64,000 nucleotides of DNA from Chaetoderma sp. LZ-2023a (GCA_034401795.1 CM067366.1:81318891-81382890), one strand, 5' to 3'. Positions 37,601 through 48,850 are shown, numbered from the stretch's first letter. Notes: generated by a model from the letters alone, not told the origin. A program made the numbers and translations.

Positions 37601-38570
37601 CACGGTCGCTGCCAAATCTACTGTTCAGAATCATGATCCCGGTACTTTTACAAAAATTTAGTAGTTTGTGACCATTTTCATTAACCTTTCCGGAAACGTG
37701 TGAGAATCTGGGTGTGCTAACATCTTCTACATAGCCTTCGTAAGCTGGTATATGTCTTATATTATCATCTTCAACATAGTCTGGCAGGGTTTTGGTTCTG
37801 ACATTAAGGTCACCACAAATTATAAAAGTAGGGTTAGCATCATCATTCGATTTGTTCGTTACAAACGTATTTAGTCGGTCAAAGGCATCTACTTCCACTT
37901 GACCGACCATGGGTGAACCTGACGGTAACACATAGCACAGACATATGTATAGATTAATCTCTAAACTAAAGAATATTTTATCTAATTTGATCGATATTAT
38001 ATCATCTTGATCTTTGTTTTCTAAAGATATGCCACTGGCTATGTCATTTTAAAAATAAATAAGTAAACCCCCAGAATCACGCTTTGCCCTTTTATGTCTT
38101 TTCCTATTAAGAACAATGTAATCGTAATCATTTATTTCAATATTGGATAAGTCTGAGCCCCATGTTTCAGTTAAAAATATGATGTCACATGTATTTTTTA
38201 AATTGTCAAAAACGTGCGAACGGATTTTATTCTGCATCTTTGTTACAAATCCGTTTGCAGCTATTTTAAGCGTTTTCTCCACCCACCCCTAGTGGTTTGT
38301 GATATTGGTGGGGGGGGGGGGGTCGGTCACAGGTTGAGACACAATGTCATTGACGGTTGTAACTGATTGGTTCTGATCATTGCGCGAATCGTCATATTGA
38401 TTGTCATTTATCACAGCTAATAAGGTTACAACTGCGGATTGTACTGAGTCAGTGATGTTCGTGGTTGTGCTCCTTACATCCTTAGCAGCATTCGTATTAG
38501 GCTGTCTCACTACACTACCCGGTGCTGTGGTTGTCACATTACTGTGTTGTGGCACTGCTGGCATCGTCAC
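34641..38570 (-). mobile_element. APE-type LINE, degenerate, clade not assigned
   Basis: A minus-strand non-LTR element of about 3.9 kb broken into at least eight frames. Reading from 38570 down: a short polar ORF of unknown role; an APE endonuclease (DIIFLTETWGS near 38180, ICGDLNVRT near 37810 and SRLHFVF near 37540); an RT (PVSLL-region equivalents near 36500, GVRQGESLSPFLF near 36165 and catalytic YADD near 36040); and a C-terminal CPFCDDVEDEYHFLILC finger near 35040. The 3' end is near 34640-34680. It sits tail-to-head beside repeat X in the same intron and orientation. Confidence 0.75.
34841..38282 (-). pseudogene. LINE ORF2 remnant: endonuclease and reverse transcriptase
   Basis: This is the coding core of the degenerate LINE. 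The longest intact piece (35400-36242) carries RT motifs from GVRQGESL through LYADDIILLAES to NFKYLGIVFTTSGSF and the thumb. Pieces at 36278-36899 carry palm motifs before the catalytic site. Pieces at 37521-38282 carry the endonuclease. The last piece (34841-35248) carries the zinc-finger-like C-terminus. In the family the protein nicks the target and reverse transcribes its own RNA. Numerous stops and frameshifts make this copy inactive. The wording suggests the I/CR1/RTE side of LINE diversity rather than L1/Tx1, but I cannot place it more closely. Confidence 0.75.
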
Positions 38571-38805
38571 GCGTGTAACCGGTGAGTTTTATACATATAG
38601 AGTTACGAAAACCAGTGAAAAATCAAATTATGGATGAAATAATAGAAATAAAACACAAAGTTATTAACACAAACATAAGCACATATGCGTTAGCGCATAC
38701 GAAAGACAAAAAGTAAACACAACTGACAACTATAAACAGTCAACAAACGGACTAAACTGAGAGCTCTTCTAAAACACGTCTTTTCTCAAAGAAAAACAAG
38801 AAGAA

Positions 38806-39300
38806 GAAGAAGAAGAAGAAGAAGAAGAAGAAGAAGAAGAAGAAAAAGAAAAAGAAGATGAATTACGAATTATTACAGCTGTGCATGAATATACATATTT
38901 AAACACGCAGTCGCAAAAATATCAGTCCAAAATAATATCACAAATACTTTGAGAACAATTTGGAAAAGAATAATAACTTACTGCCAATAAAATCAGTTAA
39001 TGTGGGTGATGAAATAAATATACAGCATAAAATCCATTCCAAAACGGCAAATATATATTTTAAAATGTAAGAAAATGTAAACTTTAAGCAAACATTCACT
39101 AGTGTCAAGAAGAAGAAGAAGAAGAAGAAGAAGAAGAAGAAGAAGAAGGAGGAGGAGGAGGAGGAGGGGGAAGGAGAAGAAAAAGAAGAAGAAGAAGTAG
39201 AAGAAGAAGAAGAAGAAGAAGAAGAAGGAGGAGGAGGAGGAGGAGGGGGAATGAGAAGAAAAAGAAGAAGAAGAAGTAGAAGAAGAAGAAGAAGAAGAAT
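38806..39300. repeat. (AAG)n / (AGG)n microsatellites
   Basis: AAG runs at about 38806-38853 and 39111-39150, followed by AGG and AAG blocks to about 39300. The block GGAGGAGGAGGAGG plus AAGAAGAAG is duplicated in tandem (about 39149-39230 and 39226-39300). These runs explain the long serine, leucine and phenylalanine frames here. Confidence 0.9.
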
Positions 39301-39512
39301 GCGGCGGATGAGGAGGATGAGGAGGAGGATATATTGTAATAAACCTTTCAAAGTTGAAGTTTCACACCGAAGAGAAAATAAAATTATGTTATGATTATGA
39401 CGATGACAATGCTGATGAGGCCGGTGCTGGTCCTGTTACTATTGCTGGTGGTGGGGATGGTGGTGGTTATGATGATGATGATGATGATTGAAATACTTAA
39501 GTAATTGTTCAC

Positions 39513-39712
39513 CTTATATCTCCGGTTTGCCGCCCTTGTATGTTGTATCATATCCGTATAGCACATGACAGGAGCGAGATACATGATGATCATATGTAGC
39601 ATCCATGAGGGAACGTGCTCCCCACGCTTACCCCGGAAGTGAAGGTGAATTATGAATACGCTGAGCAATGTGGAACAGGTGAGGATGATTAAACTGGCAC
39701 TGAAGTATTGAG
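39513..39712 (-). CDS. nicotinic acetylcholine receptor subunit, M3 exon
   Basis: This 200-bp exon encodes transmembrane helix M3 (about TQYFSASLIILTCSTLLSVF) and the first part of the M3-M4 cytoplasmic loop, including the conserved HFRGKRGEHVPSW segment that corresponds to the post-M3 MX region. The acceptor is TACAG ending at 39713 and the donor is AAG followed by GTGAAC, so the exon ends in phase 0. An (ATT)n tract of about 60 bp directly precedes the acceptor on the sense strand. The intron downstream is 23.4 kb and is almost wholly filled by retrotransposons, the largest expansion in the visible gene. Confidence 0.88.
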
Positions 39713-39714
39713 CT

Positions 39715-39716
<2 letters not shown>

Positions 39717-39776
<60 letters not shown>
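39717..39776. repeat. (AAT)n microsatellite at exon acceptor
   Basis: About 20 AAT units. On the receptor gene strand it is (ATT)n ending 3 bp before the acceptor AG of the M3 exon. Confidence 0.95.
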
Positions 39777-39779
39777 TAG

Positions 39780-40767
39780 AGAACATTTACTGAAGTAACT
39801 GTAAATCTGCGTTGTATGGCCATGAAGAGATAGTATAAGGCCTCTTCTAATAAAGAGATGAAATAAGGCATATCTTCGAACATGATCTTTGAAGAAGCAT
39901 GATGAAAGGCAGGTACCTTAAAACTGGAAAGCTTTCCACGTGAATGACCTTGACCACAAGGGAGATATTTAAATTTTCATCAGAAATTATTTAGATCTCT
40001 TCAGGCTTTAGAATCTGGCCAGGTTTGAAGAGAATCGGAAGAAAACTATAGGAGATAACACTTTACAGGAGATACAGGTAACTGTAAATCTGTGATTGAC
40101 TGGGTATTAAGGATTATTATAAGCCCTCTTCTCATATGATCATTGAACATGTTTGATGCTGATCTGATAAAAGGTCTAAGTGTTGTCACAGTTCAAAGAT
40201 CCATAGTTGAAATTCCCAGACTTTTACACAGGGTATTGAAAAGCTGATTTCTTGAAAACCGTAGCCTTGACCCTAAAGTATAAAATAATGTGTCCTGATT
40301 TGCTGTAGTAAAACCTTTACCAAAATCAAGGAAAATGTCATTAAATGTCAAATAAAGGACAGATTAATGAATTAAAGGTAAAGGGGAGGCAATTCATGCA
40401 AAAACCCAATATTTTTTGTCATGAATTACCTCCCTTTACCTGTTGAAGATGAAGTGCAGGTAACTTATGCCAAACATGAAAACTGGAAAGCTTTACTCAT
40501 GTATTGACCCCAACGGCGATATTAAAAATTTTATTGGAAACTTTTTAGATCTCTCAATGTTCTAGAATCTGGCCAGGTTTGACGAGAATCAGAAGAAAAC
40601 TATAGGCGATAACACTGTACCAATAGTGCTCCCATAGGTTTACTATGGGGATATGTGGCACCTAAAAGCTGATTTTCTAAAAAACTGTTGGTCGGATCAA
40701 CGTTAAATTTGATACCAAATCAAGTCAGTATGAGAGCTAGAAGTTTCAACTTTCAGGCCAGGTGAGC

Positions 40768-40770
<3 letters not shown>
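39780..40770. other. intron sequence with an imperfect internal duplication
   Basis: No gene is recognised. Two related blocks (about 39900-40080 and 40465-40620) share phrases such as GAATCTGGCCAGGTTTGA and GAAAACTATAGG(A/C)GATAACACT, so an old tandem or dispersed repeat is present. A short palindrome-like pair surrounds GGTAAAGGGGAGGCAATTCATG (40378-40445). Confidence 0.45.
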
Positions 40771-40818
<48 letters not shown>

Positions 40819-40861
40819 GAGGAAGAAGAAGAAGAAGAAGAAGAAGAAGAAGAAGAAGAAG
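40771..40861. repeat. (AAT)n-(AAG)n microsatellite
   Basis: AAT units to about 40817, followed by AAG units to about 40861, directly abutting a family A MITE. Confidence 0.92.
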
Positions 40862-40862
40862 A

Positions 40863-41205
40863 ATGGACCTTTCCAGTTTATCCATCAATCATATGACGTC
40901 ATAATCAACTACGTGACATGTAGGATGACGTTATAATTAATGACGTCATGAATGACGTAGATATGTTCGTCACGAACGCTTAATTGATGACTATGTGTTG
41001 TTGTACGAATTGTATGTCTTTACAACTTAATAAACATGCTGTTGATTAGGCCGCAAAATATTCAACTGCTTACCTGTATACTTTTCTGAAAATTGCAAGG
41101 CGATGAGTTCTGGGATCAGTCGATCTAAACAAGAGTGAGGTGTGGGTGGAGCTTGCCTAGAGATGGGCTGGGCATAGCTAAAACTGGATTCCTCACTTGA
41201 ATGGA
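40863..41205 (-). repeat. CRE-rich foldback MITE family A copy
   Basis: Starts ATGGACCTTTCCAGTTT and has TGACGTCA at about 40896 and 40943. It ends GGCATAGCTAAAACTGGA near 41190. One palindrome arm has been lost compared with the copy at 42863. Non-coding. Confidence 0.65.
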
Positions 41206-42049
41206 AGTTAGTTTGATGGATATAATTGTTGAAAGGGTGGTGTTTTAAGTTTTGACAGCTTCGCGTAAAAGATCACAAATACGTCAATATTCCAGAAAAT
41301 AACTAACGATTCGTTTGATTTGTGCTCAGTTAATAACAAAACTCTTTTACTCAATACATTCTGACAGCCTGCCATCAACACGACGATCGGTTTCCACATT
41401 TAGCACCTATATGAAAGGTAATAAATAGCCAATTTATGCGCACGAATGATGTCTTATAAGCCAACATGATCTCCCTCCCATCATATTTCCAATGAAAGCA
41501 GGACAAAGCTATGGGATTCGACACCCATACGGTTGATTCGATTGGTTCTCGGTTAATGACAAAAAATCATTTAGCTCAATGCATTCTGACAGCCTGCCAA
41601 AACACAACGATAAGAGAAAAATCCACACTCGGACCAATTTGAAATGCCACTTTCTGATAATAAAGCAAATTTCGGCGACACCGCCGCCAGTTTCCTCATA
41701 GGCATGACTGTGTCGACCATAACTCTAATAGCGTTGATGCCGACAGGTCATCAGTTGTCGGAATTGAAAATGGTGAAATCAAAATTCCCATTTTGTGCAT
41801 TTTCAAATTTGCATTTCTCACTTACTTCTTGTTGTATACACGCACTATTTAAAAGTGTGGTGCGGATTCTGATTGTATTTCAGCTACATAGTGTAAGTGA
41901 TGGTTAAGGTCGTGTTGCTATGCGCTACAGGTCGGTTGAAAGGTTATTCCATTCGGTAGCATTGGCAATACATGTTAAATTGTCATGACCACGAGGTTCT
42001 GTTCTGACTTTATGACGTTTTAGCACACGTTGATCAGCAAATCTGCCGG
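41206..42049. other. intron sequence with a diverged direct repeat
   Basis: Two blocks at about 41300-41400 and 41535-41630 share CATTCTGACAGCCTGCCA and surrounding phrases. No gene is recognised. Confidence 0.4.
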
Positions 42050-42365
42050 GTCGACTTGGAGTGTAACTCCATAACTATCAATTTCCAGAAATATATACAG
42101 GTAAGCTGTTGAATATTTTAAAACTAATTTGACTGGGTGCTGTTGCTGAATGGCAGCAACAGCGCCCAGTCAAATTAGTTTCAAAAGATTCGACAGAATG
42201 TTTGTTAAATAGTAAAGACATACAATTCGTACAACGTGTCGGATTGTTAAGCGTTTAAGACCGACTAAATCGAGTCATTCATGCTGTGATTATGACGTCA
42301 TCTTACGCGTCAGCGCGTCACGTAGTTGTTTATGACGTCATATGATGGATGGATAAAATAATAGA
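42050..42365 (+). repeat. CRE-rich foldback MITE family A copy
   Basis: A strong palindrome at about 42098-42200 with arms TTGACTGGGTGCTGTTGCTG and its complement around a short loop. TGACGTCA at about 42294 and 42332. Ends TCATATGATGGATGGATAAA. Confidence 0.68.
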
Positions 42366-42599
42366 ACATTCCAGTGTTGCAGATTCTCAAATACGTGTGC
42401 GGCTGTGCGTCATTGTTATCGAGAAAAACGTGGCGTTCTGTGCGTCATTGTTCTCTAGAATGCGGTTGCCCCTGTGCGCCATTGTTCTCCAAACAATAGC
42501 GACTATAATGGAGCGTTTTGATTGGTTAAAACCACATTCCAACGAAAAGAACAATAGCGACTATAACCACCCTTAACTACTCCCCAGTACTCATCTTAA

Positions 42600-43255
42600 T
42601 TATATATCTGGTGAATTTGCAATTTAATAATTTCTTGAATGTTTTGTAACTAATTTAACTAGGGGCTGTTTTTGTCAGCTCTCAGTTAAATTAGTTTCAA
42701 ACTATTCAACGGCTTACCTGGACAGTTATCTTGAAATTAAGATTCTGGGAGTCCAGTACTCCGTGTTAAATCGATGCAGATGCATGTACAACGTAGGCGG
42801 GGATTCGCTAGAAGTGGATCCCTCTAATGTACATCCATAGGGAAAATAAACAATACCTCAAATTCACCTTTCCAGAGTACCCACCCATCATATGACGTCA
42901 TAATGAACTTCGTGATGTATGGAATGACATCATAATGAATGACGTCGATAAGTACGTCACGCACGCATATTTGAAGACGGTCTACGCGTTGTTGTACAAA
43001 TTGTTTGCTTTTGCTTTTTAATAAATATTCGGTTGAATATTTCGAAACTAATTTGACTGGGCGCTGTTGCTGCCATAGGCGGAAACAGCACCCAGTCAAA
43101 TTAGTTACAAAATATTCAACCGCTTCCCTGTATAGTTTTCAGGAAATTGATAGCTAGGGCATTTGGGATCGATCAATCCCAACACGGCGAGGTGTGGGTG
43201 GAGCTTAGCTAGTGATGGACGGGGCATAGCTAAAAATGGAAAGGTTCATTAATCC
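42600..43255 (-). repeat. two family A foldback MITEs
   Basis: A shorter copy lies at about 42600-42835 with palindrome arms around TTTTGTCAGC. A full copy of about 393 bp lies at 42863-43255. The full copy begins TTCACCTTTCCAGAG and ends ATGGAAAGGTTCATT, which are inverted repeats, has CRE motifs near 42893 and 42942, and has a hairpin at 43032-43121 with arms of about 40 bp. It is the best copy for defining the family. Confidence 0.7.
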
Positions 43256-43645
43256 CTCTCGTGTCAACAGCGCCTTAACGCGATTAAAATTCTACTTACA
43301 TCAATTAACTCTTTAATGGTCAAGATTTTAAAAGAAAATAATAAAAAATAACTTTCTGTTGTCGTGAAAATAGACATTACTCAATACCACTACAGGTGCT
43401 GTTTATTGGCCGGCTTGGTCATGAAAATGGTTTAGAGAATCCAGAGTTTTTTAGCTAGTATCTATTTGATCTATTTGGCGGATGAGAGAAGGCTATTTTT
43501 GAAAATTTACCACTGGAGTGACTGGCTCGGTTAGCAGTGGTAAATTCTAAAAAATTATATTCTCTTGGATGAAAAAATGGACATTCCTCAATACCACCAC
43601 ATAGTCCATTTGGGCTGTCTTGAACTTAACACAAGAGGGGTTAAT
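43256..43645. repeat. foldback MITE family B copy with flanking repeat
   Basis: Contains GAAGGCTATTTTTGAAAATTT, the half core TGACTGGCTCGGTTAGCAG and the ends CTCTTTAATGGTCAAG and AAGAGGGGTTAA. Non-coding. Confidence 0.45.
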
Positions 43646-43890
43646 GTTTAAAATCTGCACTACTGCACTCTGAGTCTGTTTGATGCAATTTAAATGTGCA
43701 CATATGATATAAAAAGCTGTGCTATACACAGTTGGTGGTGCCACCATTAACCTAACACGCTTCATTTTTCTACAGTCCACACATATTTTCAGTTACTTTG
43801 CTAAAAAGTGTCCAATTGATAATTGTATAGATATGATATTTATGCACACTTATATATGCCATTGTATGAATGACGTATCTGAAAACTTAC

Positions 43891-44109
43891 TAAGGATGGG
43901 CACGACCTCTGATTGAGACGGCATGTATTCACCAACCATAATCAGAAATACAACCATACTCAGTAGTGACGTCACAGACAGCGAAACCTTCTCACCAGAT
44001 TCAACCGGAAGTAGGAAGGTAAAAAGGTTGATACACGTGATCAGAACTGATGGACCAATGATACTCCATATGTAATGCCATGGGCGGCGCCTCAACATAA
44101 TCGTCGCAT
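43891..44109 (-). CDS. nicotinic acetylcholine receptor subunit, M1-M2 exon
   Basis: This 219-bp exon encodes the pre-M1 segment (TIMLRRRPWHY), transmembrane helix M1 (about IWSIIGPSVLITCINLFTFL) and the pore-lining helix M2. In M2 the GEK motif supplies the -1' glutamate typical of cation-selective channels. Leucine is kept at the 9' gate position and glutamate at 20'. The following M2-M3 loop reads MPSQSEVVPIL. The acceptor is CACCAG ending at 44110 and the donor GTAAGT begins at 43890. The phases match both neighbours: the preceding exon leaves G and AT completes the codon for aspartate. The intron before it is only 724 bp and contains a foldback MITE. Cation selectivity is inferred from family knowledge of the M2 ring residues. 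Confidence 0.92.
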
Positions 44110-44423
44110 CTGGTGAGTAGAGGGCATAGTGATATTAGGAAGAGCATACAACGAGTAACACAACCTACTGAAACATATACTTAAGATGTTACAATATAGC
44201 GAAAATAATATTGCATAATGTCAACATGCATAAAATAATTAATAATTATGTGTTGTATACGTTTTGATAATGTCATTGCAAATATTATGATATATTTCAT
44301 TAACTGTCAAATCAAACTAACACCATGCTGTATGTCATTAGATTATTACACCAATTGTCGCAAGAGCTTTACAACAGTGTTAGAAACATAAGAGAAAGTT
44401 GTAAATCAGGCAGTCCTAACATC

Positions 44424-44768
44424 AATGGACCTTTCAAGTTATCTCTACGCTCCGCCCATCACTAGCTATGCTCCACCCACGCTTTGCCGTGTTGTGAGTG
44501 ACCGATCCCCGAATGCCCTGACTATCGTAATGAAACGAAATAAATCTTAGCATATGATGATATCATTAGGCATAAATGTACATAATTGACTCGTGTCTCT
44601 AAATTCTATAGCTTAAAAAATTATATTAATTTATATTTAATTAAATCATCAGATGTTAAGATTTAGTTCGTTTCAATAAGTTGAAGTACACAATTTAAGC
44701 CTCTAAAAGTATTTAAAAATTTTAAATTTTATTCTCAAACATTTCATTGTGAATATGCACCTTTAATT
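44424..44768. repeat. truncated family A MITE abutting a TTAA-type foldback MITE (copy 1)
   Basis: 44424-44527 is a half copy of family A (ATGGACCTTTCAAGTT, GCTCCACCCACGCTTTGCC). It stops where a second element begins. 44528-44768 contains TAATGAAACGAAATAAATCT, its diverged inverse at about 44646-44680 and an end GTGAATATGCACCTTTAA. The latter family has a fuller relative at 47333-47646. Both lie in the intron just downstream (gene sense) of the loop C exon. Confidence 0.6.
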
Positions 44769-44833
44769 GTTCATTAATGATGCATAGATTGGTATGTATG
44801 TGTTATCGGATTTAGAATGACTTACAGACATAC

Positions 44834-44979
44834 CTAAATGAGCAAATGGATGTTGACAGCACTCATAAGTCTCACTACCTGACATCATAGGCACGCCTAG
44901 AAGATCCCACTCACCATTGTCCATATATGTTGATGTGTCAGCACTGGTATTTAATGAGCCTATCTCCAAGAAATGTTCA
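44834..44979 (-). CDS. nicotinic acetylcholine receptor subunit, loop C exon
   Basis: This 146-bp exon carries the agonist-binding loop C. The translation contains NGEWDLLGVP and then YECC, the adjacent cysteine pair that defines alpha-type nicotinic subunits. The acceptor is CTATAG, ending at 44980, and the donor is GTATGT starting at 44833. It takes over in phase from the Cys-loop exon: the split codon AG+T gives serine in SWGYSEHFLEIGS. It ends one base into a codon. The upstream intron (44980-48850, 3.9 kb) holds a decayed Academ-like fragment and a TTAA-ended MITE. The pair CC argues for an alpha subunit, but the sequence is too divergent to name a vertebrate orthologue. Confidence 0.9.
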
Positions 44980-45054
44980 CTATAGGGGAAACACAGAGAG
45001 GCAGGCATATTGATATTTAACTCTTATGGCAACAGCGCATTAAGGTTCTCGAAA

Positions 45055-46760
45055 TACTATTTATTTCAATTTATAGTGGCGTTGAACCATTTAGTAGAGT
45101 TTGTTCTGGAGACACTTAGTTGAAGTGCCGATCAGCATCTTTGACCACAATATTACCTTGTTGGAAGTCATTAGGGACGTCTTGTGAGAGTCTCTTTATC
45201 TCTTTATCAGATAGACTGTACCCAACCTGGCATAATTGGCATGGTCATATCTGAAGAAGTAAGGTAGCATACGTCTGAATGCATAGAGGTGGAGATCCCA
45301 TAAACCATCATGTTGTGCTCTGGTAAAGCGGAGTAAGCTGCCGGCTATAGGCATGTATTGCCACCAGAGGAACTCTGCATTTGGATGCTCAACTGTCAGC
45401 AGTTTAGCAAATTCCACCATGCGCTGTTTATCCTCTCAGAAGTCAGTTTAACTACTATGAGTGCAATGTGCTCAGTCTCAAAGCACGTTCCCTCACAAGT
45501 CAGATCTGCTCTTAATGCCAGATCAACACTATCCAGATGCTCATACAGCCGTGGAAGCAATATTTGCCACAGAGCCGGAAATGTGAGTTTATGTATTTTA
45601 ATAAAGCGTGCATAACCTTTTGCAGCTACAACTTTCTGAGCAGCATTTGGACCCAAATTGTGATATTCCACCCACAGCTGACACAGTCCTCTATGTATCT
45701 CCCAGAGCACCACATTTGGAAGTTGATAGGAAGTCACCAAGTCTGGGAATTAGTACATCCGTATACTCATCCACTGCCCATTTGACTTCCATCAGCTTTG
45801 GATAAAGAGCCTCCTCCACTGTTAGAACAACATGCTGCTGTTCCATTGTTTGTGCTACATGTAATACTTGCTGTAGCACTCTGTTCAGTGTATTGAGATC
45901 ATATGCGGGAGTTTGTCTTACAGGTAGGTGCCCTACTGAAGTTTGTGCTGGACTGGTTGTGCTAGCCTTTTGGTTAAATGAAGTTCAGGTGGTCTTTAAT
46001 TTTCTTGAGATTATTGACCCATTATAAATGCCATGTCTGTTTCTTAAGGTTTGACTGTTGATGGGCATTCATCAATTGGCTGTGTGAACCATTCCACTGT
46101 AAAATCATGTGTAGATAAGTGTTCTGTGATTCCACTATTACGTGCACGTATTCATCACTTGTCATTCATCACTTCTGGAATATGAAATGTTGATACCAGA
46201 AGGTAGATTTCCATTTGGTAGACCTCTTTGATATACTGTAACTTGAGCGGCATGAAAAGTTCATTTTCCATCCAGCGTGTTCTCATTAATTTCCAAATTG
46301 TCTTTTAAAAAATGAACAAAATGTCCCGTGACCAGGTTTCGTAGAATGACAGCAACGTGATTATCCATTGTTTTCAAATTTTTTTAACATGTCCCTTGGC
46401 GGCGAATGCTTCCCATCCCGACATGTTTTGGAGTATGATATGTGTCACCACTAGCCGTGTATATTATATCCTGCGCAATGCTAAGTAATTTAGTGGGTGT
46501 GATAGTCTCACGCTTGTCATCATCCACACTATGTGCATCATGCTGTAGTAGTCGTTGGCCTCCTAACAACAGTTTTAGGCACATGTGTAGAGTGTTATGT
46601 GCACACTCTATCGCTTTATCCACACATATATCGATCTTATCAGTCTTGGCAACGAAACATACGTTTTTACCCATGTCTCTTTGGCATATGATGTGCACAT
46701 TTCAATGGCATCCACCATCACAGCTCGTTTTCCCGTCGTTATGTGACTGATTTTTGTATC
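45055..46760 (-). pseudogene. decayed Academ-like transposase fragment
   Basis: Minus-strand remnants related to the Academ protein at 5133-7295. The piece 45196-45420 contains DGLWDLHLYAFRRMLPYFF and ANYAR, which aligns with GDWQAHLSATAAMAPYFY and TNYAR of the other copy. It continues at 45060-45195 in a shifted frame with a FNQV match. The piece 45396-45740 lies just upstream of it. The piece 46384-46698 carries LLSIAQDIIYTASG and TPKHVGM, a part of the family N-terminus that the other copy lacks. The nuclease and Cys8 parts are absent: the receptor loop C exon lies where they would be. Several stops and frameshifts show an old insertion. No terminal repeats can be assigned to it. Confidence 0.62.
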
Positions 46761-47332
46761 CATAGTAGCCTAGCAAGCCAAGTTATATTACATGTGTATA
46801 TACCTGGGTAGACCCTGTCTATAACGGTACGAGTGAGATATACGTCTATCAGACACATGGACCATTTGACGACAACTTGTCGAAAGGAACACAAATCGTG
46901 TGAACCAAAATACAGGTGGGCATTATAGACAGGCTTAATTGAATTCAGCGATCACTGTTTATTCACTACAAAAGTTGCCAGTCACAAATTATCTGCTAGT
47001 TAACAATTAATTATGAGATAAATTATTAGTTTATTTTAGCAAAACATGTAGTAACATATGTTGATTATTTAATCAATTATATATTTCATTTATTTGGGGG
47101 TTTTACCGTAATTTTTTCGGGAATTATAAGGCATGATACATTTGATCGTATAGATTAGCTGAAAGTATAGACATATTTATACACCTGTATAAGATATCAT
47201 AGCAGACGACCGTGAGATAATTGTTCGACATTGATGTCAGGAATAAAAAATGCATTTTCAATAAAATTGTCACCTTCTGAAATTACCCCGGCCCATGCAT
47301 TATTATAAAAATAAATATAATGGCTATGTATT
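46761..47332. other. intron sequence, nothing recognised
   Basis: AT-rich sequence without genes or repeat ends that I can support. Confidence 0.35.
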
Positions 47333-47646
47333 AAAGGTGCATATTCACAGTAAAATTTCTAAAAATAAAATTGTTTAAACTATACAATTTTAGAGGCTTA
47401 AACTGTGAGCCTATATGTAATGAAACGAAATAAATCTTAGCATATGATGATTCCATCCCATATAAATTAATACAATTTTTTACGTTGCGAAATTGACATA
47501 GAGGCCCGTGCCTCTATTTCAATTTCTCAACTTAAAAAATTATTCCTAATATTAATACATAGGCACATAATTTAAGCTTATAAAAGTATGCAATTTTAAC
47601 AATTTTATTTTCAATCATTCTGGTGTGAATACGCACCTTTAAACTT
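47333..47646. repeat. TTAA-type foldback MITE (copy 2)
   Basis: About 315 bp with ends TTAAAGGTGCATATTCAC (about 47330) and GTGAATACGCACCTTTAA (about 47629), which are inverted repeats carrying TTAA at the outer edges. Inside it holds TAATGAAACGAAATAAATCT at 47419 and a palindromic GAGGCCCGTGCCTC near 47502. The TTAA edge resembles piggyBac-type target sites, but class assignment is open. Confidence 0.65.
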
Positions 47647-48560
47647 TTTCGATTTGAGGAATTTATTTGATTTTTCTCGGATAATATACATATAGTTCCA
47701 TTTCTTGAGTCCAACTTCCACTAAAATGTATAGTTTAAGGCTTTTAGTATTCACAAAAAATACCTTTAGACACGTAATACGCGCTAAATATAATCGCCAT
47801 TTTGAATTACGGGTTATCGGGTTAATGAGTCAAAATCGAAGCCGGCATACAGCAGACATGGATTTATCACACCTTAGTACCCCTAGTAAGCATGTATACC
47901 AGCCGTTGACACGATTTGCATCTATGGTTAACTTTTTCTGAAAACTGACCTAGTCTAGTGTTATGTACTTCTCTACTTCATACTGGGATCACGTAGTGCA
48001 CTGTATCGGTATCTTCACTCATCAGTGGCCATATTCACACATTTTGTGTGTCGCATTTCGCACATTTGTGCCATCACTAGTAGCCTACATTGGTGACGAT
48101 CGCGTCATATTGCTGGCGCATTTAACACGTGTTGCCCACCTGGCGTACTGTTGGAGCCCATCGACCGTTGGCGTCGCCCCCTTCCGCATTGGTGATATTC
48201 TTCAGGCACTGGGGCTAGTGGGTTTCTGTAGTATCTAGAGGTGCTTTGGCGTGACGGGTGGTGTCCTGGTATGATTGGTGGCGTTTCAAACATTTCTTAC
48301 ACCAAGCTTGTGGTGGCAAGTGATTTTATTATATAGACTATTGGGGTGCACACATTCATCATTTACTTATAATTTGCATATGTAAATTAATAAATGTATT
48401 AATTGTTTGATATATCTTGAGCAGTAGCATGGTCATACTTTCAAATAACGATCTGGCAGATATTTATCATTATTGTTAAGTAGTTTAGATATTATAGTTC
48501 TGGTTTGTTGGATATTGGTCCTATTTTGATTGTTGGGTTAGGAGGGTTAAGTCTAATGGC
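47647..48560. other. intron sequence, nothing recognised
   Basis: No gene, RNA or repeat end recognised. The short open frames lack domains. Confidence 0.35.
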
Positions 48561-48588
48561 GTGGCATATGACCCTTTGCCACGTGACA

Positions 48589-48589
<1 letters not shown>

Positions 48590-48620
<31 letters not shown>

Positions 48621-48634
48621 CGAATGTTGTTGTT

Positions 48635-48665
<31 letters not shown>

Positions 48666-48835
48666 TCGTTGTTGTTGTTGTTGTTGGCATCACTGTAATT
48701 CCATTTTGCTACTGCTGCAGTAGCTTCTGTCATCGTCGTCGTAGCCGCCGTTGTCGTCGTCGTTGTCGTCGTCACTGTCGTTACTGCTGTTGTTACTGTT
48801 GATGCTGCTAATGTTGTAAGCTATGATGCTGACAT
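48590..48835. repeat. (ATC)n, (GTC)n and (GTT)n trinucleotide tracts
   Basis: ATC units at 48591-48620, GTC units at about 48636-48665, and imperfect GTC/GTT units to about 48820. They give spurious poly-His, poly-Arg, poly-Asp and poly-Thr frames. Confidence 0.9.
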
Positions 48836-48850
48836 CTGTCACTTGCTCAC

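Noticed and set aside
41644..41907. An 87-codon plus frame in the receptor intron
   Set aside because: No recognisable motif; it overlaps an old direct repeat.
44646..47453. Inverted sequences at 44646-44768 and 47333-47453 as terminal repeats of the Academ-like relic
   Set aside because: They enclose a host exon, and each belongs to a separate foldback MITE of one family (47333-47646 has both of its own ends), so they do not mark the relic's ends.
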